NCBI RefSeq assembly: GCF_006546825.1
Contig: NZ_VICC01000004.1
Location: 62,001 to 126,000, forward strand
Direction of reading: 5' to 3'
From: Actinomyces oris
Lineage (GTDB): Bacteria; Actinomycetota; Actinomycetes; Actinomycetales; Actinomycetaceae
Length of the DNA stretch: 64,000 nucleotides
Shown here: one piece after another, positions 1 through 8,191 of the stretch
How positions within the stretch are numbered: the stretch's first letter is position 1
Layout of the letters: each line of letters opens with the position of its first letter
Translations under genes and position numbers: made by a program
Notes under the pieces: generated by a model
Database searches by the model: none
Told to the model about the DNA's origin: nothing
Seen by the model: only the letters and a program-made list of their open reading frames with translations

Positions 1-1
1 T

Positions 2-304
2 GACATGATCGACACCGGCGGCACCATCGCCAAGGCCGTCCAGGTGCTCCTGGACTCCGGGGCCAAGGACGTCATCGTCGCCGCGACCCACGGGGTGCTC
101 TCCGGGCCGGCTGTGGACCGGCTCTCCACCTGCGGGGCCCGCGAGGTCATCGTCACCGACACCCTGCCGATCCCCGCCGGCAAGCGCTTCGAGCAGCTGA
201 CGGTCCTGCCGATCGCGCCGCTGCTGGCGCGCGCCATCAAGGCCGTTTTCGACGACGGCTCAGTGGCGGAGCTCTTCGACACCGTCGGCGTCGCCGGCGA
301 CTGA
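2..304 (+). CDS. prs: Ribose-phosphate pyrophosphokinase, C-terminal part (5' truncated by window)
   Basis: PRPP synthetase makes 5-phosphoribosyl-1-diphosphate from ribose-5-phosphate and ATP for nucleotide, His and Trp synthesis in the cytoplasm. Only the last ~100 of about 320 residues are present. The reading frame is open from base 2 and begins inside the PRPP-binding loop (DMIDTGGTI), which is diagnostic of the family. It continues through the second phosphoribosyltransferase-type fold (VIVAATHGVLSGPAVDRL) and the conserved segment VTDTLP to TGA at 302-304. The true start lies upstream of the window, and the internal ATG at base 5 is not a start. A strong hairpin terminator follows, so the gene probably ends its transcription unit. 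Confidence 0.95.
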   Translation, partial: DMIDTGGTIAKAVQVLLDSGAKDVIVAATHGVLSGPAVDRLSTCGAREVIVTDTLPIPAGKRFEQLTVLPIAPLLARAIKAVFDDGSVAELFDTVGVAGD

Positions 305-372
305 GACAGTCGGGTCCGCTCCTCGCAGGACCCCCATGAGCCACCGCGCGCCGGCTCCGGCCGCCGCGCTCC

Positions 373-415
373 CGCCCTCGCCGAGCCCCTCACCGGGCCC
401 GGCGAGGGCGTTTTT
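373..415 (+). terminator. Rho-independent terminator after prs
   Basis: A perfect 10-bp GC-rich stem (CGCCCTCGCC at 373-382 with GGCGAGGGCG at 401-410) is followed directly by five T residues at 411-415. The position, ~70 bp after the prs stop codon, fits an intrinsic terminator on the + strand. Confidence 0.85.
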
Positions 416-721
416 CATGGGGTGGGCTCCCCATGACGGCGAGTCGCGCTCGAAGTGTGCAGTAACCTTCAGATAACGATTTCGTTGCAAACCGACCTTG
501 CGGTCACGTAGCGTGGCGCCGTCATCGAATTGTGTTCCTTTCGTTGCCTCTTCGTGTTCCGCATGGTCGGATGCGCTCCCCGAACTAACAAGCGCTACCA
601 GTTACATTAATCGTTATCGCAGACATTCATCCGGTGACTCATGTGGGCCTCATCCGTCCCGGTACCAGCGATGATCTGTGATCCGCTTGCGCGTCGCTCG
701 CCATATATACCGGAGGTTCCT
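416..721. promoter_or_regulatory. AT-richer upstream region with a 10-bp inverted repeat
   Basis: This gene-free stretch between the prs terminator and the secreted propeller gene is clearly less GC-rich than its surroundings and presumably holds the promoter. Two exact inverted 10-mers occur, GATAACGATT at 472-481 and AATCGTTATC at 609-618. Their AATCGTTNTC core is shared with the two Zur/Fur-like boxes at 33037 and 33073. That a metal regulator binds here is only a weak inference. A GGAGG ribosome site at 712-716 serves the GTG at 722. Confidence 0.4.
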
Positions 722-2650
722 GTGCGTCGTCTCTCCCCCATCCCCCGTCTTGCCATCATCGTCTCCCTCCTGCCGCTCCTGCTCGCCTCGATGGTTGTCC
801 TGACCCCCGCCGCCCCGGTGGCCTCGGCTCAGGAGACCGAGGCCGATGCCGACGGAGACGACCCGGGCGACGGCTCCGGCGACGTCGGTGACAACGAGGC
901 CGCCGCTGCCGCTGGTACTGACCCCTCCGGCCAGTCCTCCCGGGAGCCCACCTACACGGCCGCGCCCCTGCCCACGGTGCAGATCGACGGCGTCGCCTGG
1001 GGGCAGCTCGTCGTCGGCGACGTGGTCTACGTCGTCGGCAACTTCAACAATGCCCGCCCGGCCGGGGCCCGTGCCGGACAACAAGAGGTCCCGCGCTCCA
1101 ACATCCTGGCCTACGACCTCAACACCGGGAAGCTCATTGAGGACTTCGCCCCCACCCTCAATGGCGCGGGACGAAGCCTGGCCCTCTCCGAGGACGGCAA
1201 GACCCTCTACGTCGCCGGGGAGTTCGACAAGGTCAACAACGAGTGGCACAGCCGTCTGGCCGCCTTCGACATCTCCCACGGGCACGGCACCCTCATCTCC
1301 TCCTTCAAGCCCGTGTTCAGCACCACCGTCAAGGACATCGCGGTGGCCGGCGACACCCTCTACGTCGGGGGCTACTTCACCAAGGTGAACAACCAGCAGC
1401 GGACCCGCCTGGCCGCCCTCAAGGCCTCCACCGGTGAGCTCCTGGACTGGACCGCCTCCGCCGAGGGCCCCAACGCCCAGGTCTACGCGATCGAGGTCTC
1501 CCCGGACCATTCCAAGGTCGTCATCGGTGGCTCCTTCTCCACGGTCAACGGCTCGAGCAAGCCCGGATACGGGATGGCGCTTTTGAGCGCCTCCACTGGT
1601 GAGGTGCTGCCCATGCCGGTCAACGACACGGTGCGCACGGCCGGTGAGAAGGCCGCCATCTTCGACATCGCCGTCGACGAGGACGGTTTCTACGGCACTG
1701 CCTACTCCGCCGTCGGGCGCCTCGACGAGGCCAACCTCGAAGGGAGCTTCAAGGCCGACTGGAACGGCAACCTCGTCTGGCTCGAGCCCTGCCACGGTGA
1801 CACCTACGGGATCGCCCCCACCAAGGACACCGTCTACACGGTGGGGCACGCCCACTCCTGCGAGACCATCTACGGGTTCCCCAACATGCCCGAGGTGCGC
1901 AAGGACGGTCAGCACCCCCTGTACGTGCGGGCCATGGCCTTCACCAACAGCCCTGACATCACCATCCGCCACCAGGGGGTGGTCGACGGGTACCAGGACT
2001 GGTCGACCTCGGGTCTCAAGAGCCCCACGATCATCGGCTGGTACCCGGACCTGGAGGCGGGGAAGTTCACGAAGACGTCCCAGGCCGCCTTCAAGGTCGA
2101 CGTCACCGACTCCTACATCCTCATGGTGGGCGAGTTCATCGAGGCCGACGGCAAGGTCCAGCAGGGGATCGTGCGCTACCCCAAGCGCGCGGGCCAGCCC
2201 ACGCTGCCCCCCGAGGGCAAGGCCGAGACCCTGGCGGCCAAGGCGGAGGTGACGACCTCGAGCTCAGTGAGGGTGGGGTTCAACGCCACCTGGGACCGCG
2301 ACGACCCGACCCTGACCTACAGCCTCTACCGGGATGACGAGACCACGCCGGTGGCCACCGAGAAGATCAGCGACACCCGCTGGGCCCTCAAGAGCCACAG
2401 CCTGGAGGACACCACCTGCTCGCCCGGCGATCACACCTACCGCCTGGTGGTCTCCGACCCCAGCGGCAACACCATCACCGCCCAGATCCCGAGCCTCACG
2501 GTCCCCAAGACGGCGCAGAACAACAAGGAGAAGGGCAAGAAGGCCAAGCCCGCCGCTGAGGCGAAGGACGCCGCCAACAACGCGGACCAGGACGGCAACC
2601 AGCAGGCCGCCGACGAGGACCAGGCCACCGATGAGGAGGACGACAACTGA
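722..2650 (+). CDS. Secreted beta-propeller (delta-60/WD-like) surface protein with Ig-like domain
   Basis: This 642-residue secreted protein has no enzyme assignment. The GTG at 722 is preferred because GGAGG (712-716) precedes it and a typical signal peptide follows (residues 1-36, ending PVASA|Q); an upstream ATG at 641 is in frame but unsupported. Residues ~37-75 form an Asp/Glu/Ala-rich linker. Residues ~80-480 carry repeated propeller blades of the type LYVGGYFTKVNNQ, VAGEFDKVNNEW and IGGSFSTVNG, as in delta-60/SMP-30-like propellers. Residues ~490-590 look like an Ig/fibronectin-type domain, and the end is a long Lys/Glu/Asp tail. No LPXTG motif or membrane anchor is visible. It sits opposite a Wzz-type gene, which suggests a role at the cell surface or in exopolysaccharide. 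Confidence 0.75.
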   Translation: MRRLSPIPRLAIIVSLLPLLLASMVVLTPAAPVASAQETEADADGDDPGDGSGDVGDNEAAAAAGTDPSGQSSREPTYTAAPLPTVQIDGVAWGQLVVGDVVYVVGNFNNARPAGARAGQQEVPRSNILAYDLNTGKLIEDFAPTLNGAGRSLALSEDGKTLYVAGEFDKVNNEWHSRLAAFDISHGHGTLISSFKPVFSTTVKDIAVAGDTLYVGGYFTKVNNQQRTRLAALKASTGELLDWTASAEGPNAQVYAIEVSPDHSKVVIGGSFSTVNGSSKPGYGMALLSASTGEVLPMPVNDTVRTAGEKAAIFDIAVDEDGFYGTAYSAVGRLDEANLEGSFKADWNGNLVWLEPCHGDTYGIAPTKDTVYTVGHAHSCETIYGFPNMPEVRKDGQHPLYVRAMAFTNSPDITIRHQGVVDGYQDWSTSGLKSPTIIGWYPDLEAGKFTKTSQAAFKVDVTDSYILMVGEFIEADGKVQQGIVRYPKRAGQPTLPPEGKAETLAAKAEVTTSSSVRVGFNATWDRDDPTLTYSLYRDDETTPVATEKISDTRWALKSHSLEDTTCSPGDHTYRLVVSDPSGNTITAQIPSLTVPKTAQNNKEKGKKAKPAAEAKDAANNADQDGNQQAADEDQATDEEDDN

Positions 2651-2706
2651 GCGCTCCGGCCAGGCGGGATCCTGGCCGGGAACCAGCCTGGTCCGGTGTA
2701 GACATG

Positions 2707-2745
2707 AAGGGCGGGTCCGTTGCTTTGAGCATCGGACCCGCCCTT
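2707..2745. terminator. Bidirectional hairpin between convergent genes
   Basis: A perfect 13-bp stem (AAGGGCGGGTCCG at 2707-2719 and its complement at 2733-2745) has a 13-nt loop and lies between the stops of two convergent genes. There is no long T run, so termination strength is uncertain. Confidence 0.7.
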
Positions 2746-2767
2746 GACGCTGGTGCCGGCAGCCGGC

Positions 2768-5089
2768 TCACCAGGAGCGGCGCGTCGGTTGCCTGCGGCG
2801 ACCGGCCGAGGCCGCAGAGGCAGCCGAGGCGGAGGCTGTGTGGCGGGCCGAGGAGGCCGACGACGCTGAGGCCATCTGCTGGCTGGGCTGGATCGACGGC
2901 GGCGGAGGCAGCGGCGGGGCGTCCGGCCGATCAGGACTGCGGTGGCGTCCACCCGTTGACGCCGACACCGGCGTGAGATGGCGGGTCTGCTCGATGGAGG
3001 ACTCCTCGGACAGCGGCGTCACGAGAGTCAGCCGCGGCTTGGACATCCGCCGGCGTCGAGCCAGGGTCTGCCGGCGCGAGGGCGCCTGCTGACGCATCGA
3101 CGTCGAAGGGGAGGGGGAGTCGGTCTCGGAGGCCGAGTCCTGCGTGCGCGCCGCGACGCGTGAGACCTCGGCGGCGGCCGGGGGCTCGGGGGCCGACGAG
3201 GTCGGCTGGGCCCGGCGTCGGCCCGTCGTCGTCGGCAGGGCGGAGGCATCCTGCCAGCCGGCCGATGACACCGAGCGATCCGCCGAGGGCGAGGTGATGC
3301 GCCGTCGGACGGGCGTGCTCGGCGCGGAGCTCGACGTCGGCGCTGAGACGCGCCGGCGCCCGGTGGCCGGCGTGGTGGAGGCAGGGGAGCCGGCAGACGA
3401 GGTGACTGGTGCCGGGGCCGACGTCGGAGCCGGCGGGTACTGGTAGGACGGTCCCGCCGAGGGGGCGGAGGAGGCCGGGGAGGCTGAGGAGCCTGAGACG
3501 GTCTGTCCGGTGGGCAGGGCGGTGCTGCGCCGAGTGGGGCCGTCGGGTGCGCCCGGGAAACGGTGACTCCCGGAAGTCGGGGCGGCCGTGTAGGGCTGCA
3601 CAGCGATCGACGGGGAGGCCGGCACCGTCAGGTCGGCGGGGGTGGGAAGCGGAGGGGGCAACGGCGCGTGCCTGTAAGAGGCGCTGGTCTCGGAGGCCGA
3701 CTGGGACGAGACGGTCCCGGCCGAGATGGTCTCGGCCGAGATGGTCTCGGACGAGGCGCCCGGGGCGGGCAGGTCGGCCTGCTGGCGCTGCATGGCGGAG
3801 GTGATGCCGGAGGTGAAGCTGTGTGCCGGGTCCGGGGTGGAGGGCTGTACCGAGGACTGAGCGGAGACGGAGGCCGCCGAGGGTGACGACAGCGGCGCCG
3901 CGCTCATGGAGACGGGGCTCTGCGAGGCGGGGGAGTACGTCGGCATCGGGGAGGCCGGCGACGACAGCGGCGCCGGGGCGTGGGTCGGCTCCTGGGCGGA
4001 GGGCACCGGCTGGGCGGCCGGGTTCGCGGAGTCGGAGATCGCGGGCATCGCGGTCGTCTGCTGGGGCGACTGGGGCGACTGCGGGGCCGGGAAGGTCGGG
4101 GCCGGTGCTGATGAGGCCGTCGGCTGAGAGGCCGGTACTGGGGCCGACGTCGAGCCCGGCAGCATGGGCGCGGAAGCGGGGGACGGCATCGAGGCGGGGG
4201 CTGCCTGCGGGGCCATGGCGCCGGGGGCCGGGATGACGGAGGCCTCGGGGGAGGCCGGGACCGGAGACTGGGCCGGGAGCTGCTGATACTGGTAGGGCGG
4301 CTGCGCCTGCACCTGAGGCTGCGCGGGCGGCTGGCTCGGTCGCAGCAGGTCCGAGGTCTTCTGCCTCAGGGCGCTCAGCGTGGCCGCGGTGCGCCCGGGG
4401 TGGATCTCTGCGCCTCTGTCGGCGCCGTGGCCGCTGTCGCGCCGGTGACGGAACATCGCGTAGGAGACGGAGGCCAGAAGCCCCAGCAGCAGTCCGGAGA
4501 TCGCCGCGGCCCGGGCGCCGGGTCGCTCCATGGTGGTGTTGGCCGGCGTGGCGGGCGAGGTGGTGCTCGTCGTCATGCCCAGGGCCTGCTTGCCCAGCAG
4601 CTCGCCGGAGGTGAGCTCCTTGTTGAGCGAGTCGGCCGTCGCCTGGGCCATGTCGACGGCCTTCTGCTTGCTGCTGGCCTTGGCGGTGATGGACAGGACC
4701 AGCGTCTCAGGCGGGTTGGTGACCGTCAGGGCGTCCGACAGGTCGGTGGTCTCCATGTTCAGGTTGGCCGCCGCCGGATCGAGGACCTTTGGGCTCGTGG
4801 AGAGCTCCACGAGGGTCGGCATGAGGTCCTTGGCCTGGGTGGAGAAAGACGGGGTCTCCTTGGACTTGGGCTGGATGCCCAGGGTCGTGGTGGCCGCGGC
4901 GACCGGCTTCGTCGCCAAGGCCACTCCCAGCCCGGCCAGGATGCACACGAGCAGGATGACGAGGCAGGCCACAAGGTTCCTGCGGATGGCGTGAAGGATC
5001 TGCGACGGCTGCACGCTGCTCCTCATCTGGTCTGGGGATGATCTGGATCTGGTCGGTTCCGGCGGCCCGTCGGGCACCGTGGGCCGCAT
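2768..5089 (-). CDS. Wzz-type polysaccharide chain-length/co-polymerase protein with long disordered tail
   Basis: The first ~215 residues have the Wzz/YveK layout: a cytoplasmic N-terminus, TM1 (~38-62, LVACLVILLVCILAGLGVAL), an extracytoplasmic region with an FSTQAKDLMPTLVELSTSPKVLD-type stretch, and TM2 (~193-212, ISGLLLGLLASVSYAMF) followed by basic residues. Such proteins set polymer length in Wzy-dependent polysaccharide export. No Walker-type tyrosine-kinase domain follows. Instead ~555 residues are low complexity (Pro/Ser/Ala/Gln/Thr) with several GRRR/VRRR clusters, ending GRRRQPTRRSW. Start choice is uncertain: ATG at 5089 or an internal ATG at 5026, neither with a clear ribosome site. 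The divergent O-antigen-ligase-type gene supports a polysaccharide role. Confidence 0.75.
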   Translation of the reverse strand: MRPTVPDGPPEPTRSRSSPDQMRSSVQPSQILHAIRRNLVACLVILLVCILAGLGVALATKPVAAATTTLGIQPKSKETPSFSTQAKDLMPTLVELSTSPKVLDPAAANLNMETTDLSDALTVTNPPETLVLSITAKASSKQKAVDMAQATADSLNKELTSGELLGKQALGMTTSTTSPATPANTTMERPGARAAAISGLLLGLLASVSYAMFRHRRDSGHGADRGAEIHPGRTAATLSALRQKTSDLLRPSQPPAQPQVQAQPPYQYQQLPAQSPVPASPEASVIPAPGAMAPQAAPASMPSPASAPMLPGSTSAPVPASQPTASSAPAPTFPAPQSPQSPQQTTAMPAISDSANPAAQPVPSAQEPTHAPAPLSSPASPMPTYSPASQSPVSMSAAPLSSPSAASVSAQSSVQPSTPDPAHSFTSGITSAMQRQQADLPAPGASSETISAETISAGTVSSQSASETSASYRHAPLPPPLPTPADLTVPASPSIAVQPYTAAPTSGSHRFPGAPDGPTRRSTALPTGQTVSGSSASPASSAPSAGPSYQYPPAPTSAPAPVTSSAGSPASTTPATGRRRVSAPTSSSAPSTPVRRRITSPSADRSVSSAGWQDASALPTTTGRRRAQPTSSAPEPPAAAEVSRVAARTQDSASETDSPSPSTSMRQQAPSRRQTLARRRRMSKPRLTLVTPLSEESSIEQTRHLTPVSASTGGRHRSPDRPDAPPLPPPPSIQPSQQMASASSASSARHTASASAASAASAGRRRQPTRRSW

Positions 5090-5522
5090 GGCCCGGCGGA
5101 TGCTGAAAGGCTACGGCCCAACCCTAACTGTAAGATCACGCTTAGGTCTCGGCGACTGTAGTAGCCTTCGCTGCGCCCCCGGCCACGCCTGGAATCCTCA
5201 GACGTGGGGGAGCGGGCGATGTGGTGAGTCTTTCACCGGAACCGTGTGACGGGCGAGGGGTCCGAGGACCCCGCACCAGCAGTGAAGAAGGCGTCGGGGT
5301 CGGCCCAGCCGGGGCGACGACGTCGGACTTCTTCCGGTTGCTCCTGACCTTGGTCAGGGCCTCGGAGGCTCTTCCAGCATCTTCCCGGGTACTTCTCACA
5401 GCAGCCTGTGGCGGCTTGCCGCCCCACCGGCCGTCCGCCGACAAGCCACGTATCAACCACCTACCGACCACCTACCGACCACCGTGACATCACCGCGGTC
5501 ATGACAGAACAAGGGAGGAATG
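5090..5522. other. Divergent intergenic region between Wzz-type and polymerase genes
   Basis: About 430 bp without a credible gene. It must hold the promoters of two divergent polysaccharide genes. I see GGGAGG (5513-5518) as the ribosome site of the right-hand gene. No repeat, riboswitch or RNA gene is recognisable. Confidence 0.4.
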
Positions 5523-6875
5523 ATGTCCTTCGTCAGGACCCTGTTCATCGTCCTCCCCATGGTGGCCGCCGGTCTGGCGGTCCTCATCTTCGTGGCCGAC
5601 CGCATCCACCGCCGCCCCATTGTCGGGGCCGGCCTGGTCATGGGCGCCATCGGCTTCGTGCCGGTGTGGGTGATGATCCCCTTCGAGCCCAATGTGCCTC
5701 CGGCCACCCTGGCCTGCTTCCTGGTGATCGTCGCCCTCCTGCCCGGTTTCTCGTGGCGGCTGACCAGCGGTGACTTCATGGTCGCCACCGCTTGGTGCCT
5801 GGTGGGCCTGTCCGTCGCCGCGGGCTCGCCGCTCAACTACGTCCTGTCCGACGTCGTCTTCGGCGCTCTGCCCGCCTACCTCGCCGGACGGCTGCTCGTG
5901 GAGCGGCTCGGGCTGCGGCGCATGGCCGAGGTCCTGGCGGTCGTGTGGATCGTGGTGGCGGTGCTGGCGCTGTTCGAGGCCGTCACCACCATCAACCCCT
6001 TCAGCTACATCACCATCGACAACAACCTCTACGAGGAGTGGGCCCCGCCCCTGGCTCGGGGCAGTTTCACCCGCGTCGAGGGGGCCTTCGGCCACCCCAT
6101 CGCCCTAGGCGTGTGCCTGGCGGCCGGGATTCCCCTCATCCTGGCCACGCGGTGGAGGCCCGGCTACCGGATCGCGGCCGGCGCCCTCGTTCTGGGGGCG
6201 ACCATCCCGACCTTCTCCCGCTCGGCGATCGCCTGCGCCGTCATCGCCGTCATCCTCAGCCTCATGCAGGTGCACACCAACATCCCCGCCCTGTGGCGGA
6301 TGAGCTTCCTCATGGTGCTGGTCGGCGTGGGCAGCGTGCTGCTGCCCTACGTCCTGGGCGTCTTCGACTCAGCCGGCCGTGAGCAGGAGGACTCGGCCGG
6401 CTACCGCGGTGACATCCTCGTCCTGGTGCGTCAGCTCAAGCCGCTGGGACTGTCCCCGGTCTACCAGAAGTCAGGGGACTCGGTGTCCTGGGGCGGCTAC
6501 AGCTCCATCGACAACCACCTGCTGCTGACCGCGCTGCGCTTCGGCTGGCTCCCCGTGGTGCTCATCATGGTGGGGCTGCTGGTCTACGGCTTCCGGGCCG
6601 TCGTTCAGCGTTCCAACCCCGCGCAGATCGCCCTGCTCAGCCTCATTCCGGCCTACGGCACGGTCGCCTTCATCACCCAGATCGGCACCGTTGTGTGGCT
6701 CATCGCCGGCATGGCCGCCTCAGCGCAGGTCTCCGTCCTGCTGGAGAGTCGCAACAAGACCACGGGTGGGGGCGTGGGCGTCGTCGCCGGGCACGCCAAC
6801 CCCTGGAACCGGATCCGCAGCGGGGACTGGTCCCGCCGGGCACTCACCCACGTAACAGTGGGCGATAATTCGTAG
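5523..6875 (+). CDS. O-antigen ligase / Wzy-type polymerase family membrane protein
   Basis: A polytopic membrane protein of ~450 residues with about ten hydrophobic helices. The segment HPIALGVCLAAGIPL followed by a helix and FSRSAI matches the central signature of the O-antigen ligase/polymerase (Wzy_C) family, which joins undecaprenyl-linked glycans on the outer face of the membrane. Two ATG codons are adjacent (5520 and 5523). GGGAGG at 5513-5518 is too close to the first, so 5523 is preferred. Together with the divergent Wzz-type protein and the secreted propeller protein it forms a small exopolysaccharide group; no glycosyltransferases are seen here. Substrate unknown. Confidence 0.78.
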   Translation: MSFVRTLFIVLPMVAAGLAVLIFVADRIHRRPIVGAGLVMGAIGFVPVWVMIPFEPNVPPATLACFLVIVALLPGFSWRLTSGDFMVATAWCLVGLSVAAGSPLNYVLSDVVFGALPAYLAGRLLVERLGLRRMAEVLAVVWIVVAVLALFEAVTTINPFSYITIDNNLYEEWAPPLARGSFTRVEGAFGHPIALGVCLAAGIPLILATRWRPGYRIAAGALVLGATIPTFSRSAIACAVIAVILSLMQVHTNIPALWRMSFLMVLVGVGSVLLPYVLGVFDSAGREQEDSAGYRGDILVLVRQLKPLGLSPVYQKSGDSVSWGGYSSIDNHLLLTALRFGWLPVVLIMVGLLVYGFRAVVQRSNPAQIALLSLIPAYGTVAFITQIGTVVWLIAGMAASAQVSVLLESRNKTTGGGVGVVAGHANPWNRIRSGDWSRRALTHVTVGDNS

Positions 6876-7033
6876 CCTCTTTTGTCTGCATTGAAAAATA
6901 ACTTCTATGTAAGTGTGGGCACACATAAGATCTGCCTTTTCAATGTCCTATCTCTTCTGGGCTGCTGTAAGATCGACATTGGTGTAACATCACTGTTGTC
7001 AATGCGCCATAGATTCCAGAGAGGTGATTTCCT

Positions 7034-8062
7034 GTGACGACAGAATGGACTGTTAGTGATTTTTTAGGTGAGCGAGAGTTGCTCTCTAACCAGCTTGACG
7101 CCCGCTCATTCTATGAGCACTTAAAACGAGAGTTTAAGAGCCTACCCCGATACCGGCATTCTCGTATGGGCGTTGGGAAGCCTGGTGGTTCTTCCTCTAA
7201 AGACGAGAAGGTATGTTTTTTTCGGGGGCAGGCATGCAGTGAGTGGGGGTTGACCTCTTCTTTATATCGCCTACTTGATGCCACCGATAATCTGGGTGTA
7301 GATAGTGAGCTTGAGATGGCTGAAGCGGAGAGGATTGTAATTGATACCGCACGTTCTCCGCACATTGGAATTGGGCGAGGGGTTTCACCTCTTGAATTGC
7401 TGGCGGTTCTGCAACATCACGGTGTTCCAACAAGGCTTATCGATATGTCGACAGATTGGCGGGTGGCGCTGTATTTTGCGTGCAATGAGCTAGATTCGGA
7501 GGATGGCCGTCTTTTCTTGATTTTTGTGGACCAAGATTCACGGCCTTCAGTCCCTTTCGATTCAGAAATTAATGTTGAATTGAATTGGTGGCAGGGTGCG
7601 GAGGATGCTTTCATTGAAAGTGTGTGGAGAAGCTCTGTATTTCCGGTACTTTTCCCATTTTTTGATGTGAGGATGATCTCTCAGAGAGGTTATTTTATAG
7701 TCGGGGGATTACCTGAAGATGGGGCCCACTTAGGTGTGAGTTGCGATGACGTAAACCTAATAGATATTCGGAATGTGTCTTCACTTCCGATTTGGTTTCC
7801 AAAACTTGAATATAGAGATCAGTGGGGTAGAGTCTTCAATGGAGTTGCAAAGTCGCCAAGGGCCTCTGTAGTGACTTTAAGGGTTCCGGCAGAGTTTAAG
7901 TCCGGAATTAGGAGGTTGTTGTGGGAAGATGGAGTCTTCCAGGATTCTCTGTATCCACCTCTCATGGAAAGTGTGCGCTTACTGAAGGATTGCGCAGCAA
8001 CCTTTCAGGACCGGGCTTCTTTGTTTGATTCTGCCGAAGATGATGGCGAAGTAGATTTTTGA
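7034..8062 (+). CDS. FRG domain-containing protein
   Basis: 342 residues. The FRG-domain signature is visible: FFRGQ near residue 62, then the block ELLAVLQHHGVPTRLIDMS (about residues 121-139) and ALYFACNE. The GTG start at 7034 is preceded by a GAGAGGTG ribosome site. FRG proteins are a poorly understood family named for this Phe-Arg-Gly motif; many sit in mobile or defence-type neighbourhoods, but the biochemical activity is not settled and I do not assign one. The gene is the only one in an AT-rich island, its codon use is unlike its neighbours, and it has no partner gene, so it would have to act alone or with distant genes. Confidence 0.85.
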   Translation: MTTEWTVSDFLGERELLSNQLDARSFYEHLKREFKSLPRYRHSRMGVGKPGGSSSKDEKVCFFRGQACSEWGLTSSLYRLLDATDNLGVDSELEMAEAERIVIDTARSPHIGIGRGVSPLELLAVLQHHGVPTRLIDMSTDWRVALYFACNELDSEDGRLFLIFVDQDSRPSVPFDSEINVELNWWQGAEDAFIESVWRSSVFPVLFPFFDVRMISQRGYFIVGGLPEDGAHLGVSCDDVNLIDIRNVSSLPIWFPKLEYRDQWGRVFNGVAKSPRASVVTLRVPAEFKSGIRRLLWEDGVFQDSLYPPLMESVRLLKDCAATFQDRASLFDSAEDDGEVDF

Positions 8063-8178
8063 GGATTTTGAGGTGAGTGCGTGGATGTAGATGGGGGTAT
8101 AATATTTGAGAGTGATTTTCTCTAGTTTCGTGGACGCGAAAAAGGTATTAGTGCCCCGCTGCTTTGTGGTATTCGAGG

Positions 8179-8184
8179 TACACT
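8179..8184 (+). promoter_or_regulatory. Likely -10 element of a leaderless mfd transcript
   Basis: TACACT lies 7 nt before the GTG start of mfd, so transcription would begin at or next to the start codon. No ribosome binding site precedes the GTG, which fits a leaderless mRNA, a common arrangement in actinobacteria. The -35 is not clear. Confidence 0.45.
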
Positions 8185-8191
8185 CGCGGCC

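Larger units (their letters stand above)
6876..8191. other. AT-rich genomic island between polymerase gene and mfd
   Basis: Base composition falls abruptly after 6880 to about 45% GC in sampled lines and recovers at about 8190, exactly where mfd begins. The island holds one gene (the FRG-domain protein) and short non-coding flanks. No integrase, transposase or terminal repeats are visible. This is best read as horizontally acquired DNA in a hotspot upstream of mfd, but that is an inference from composition. Confidence 0.65.
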
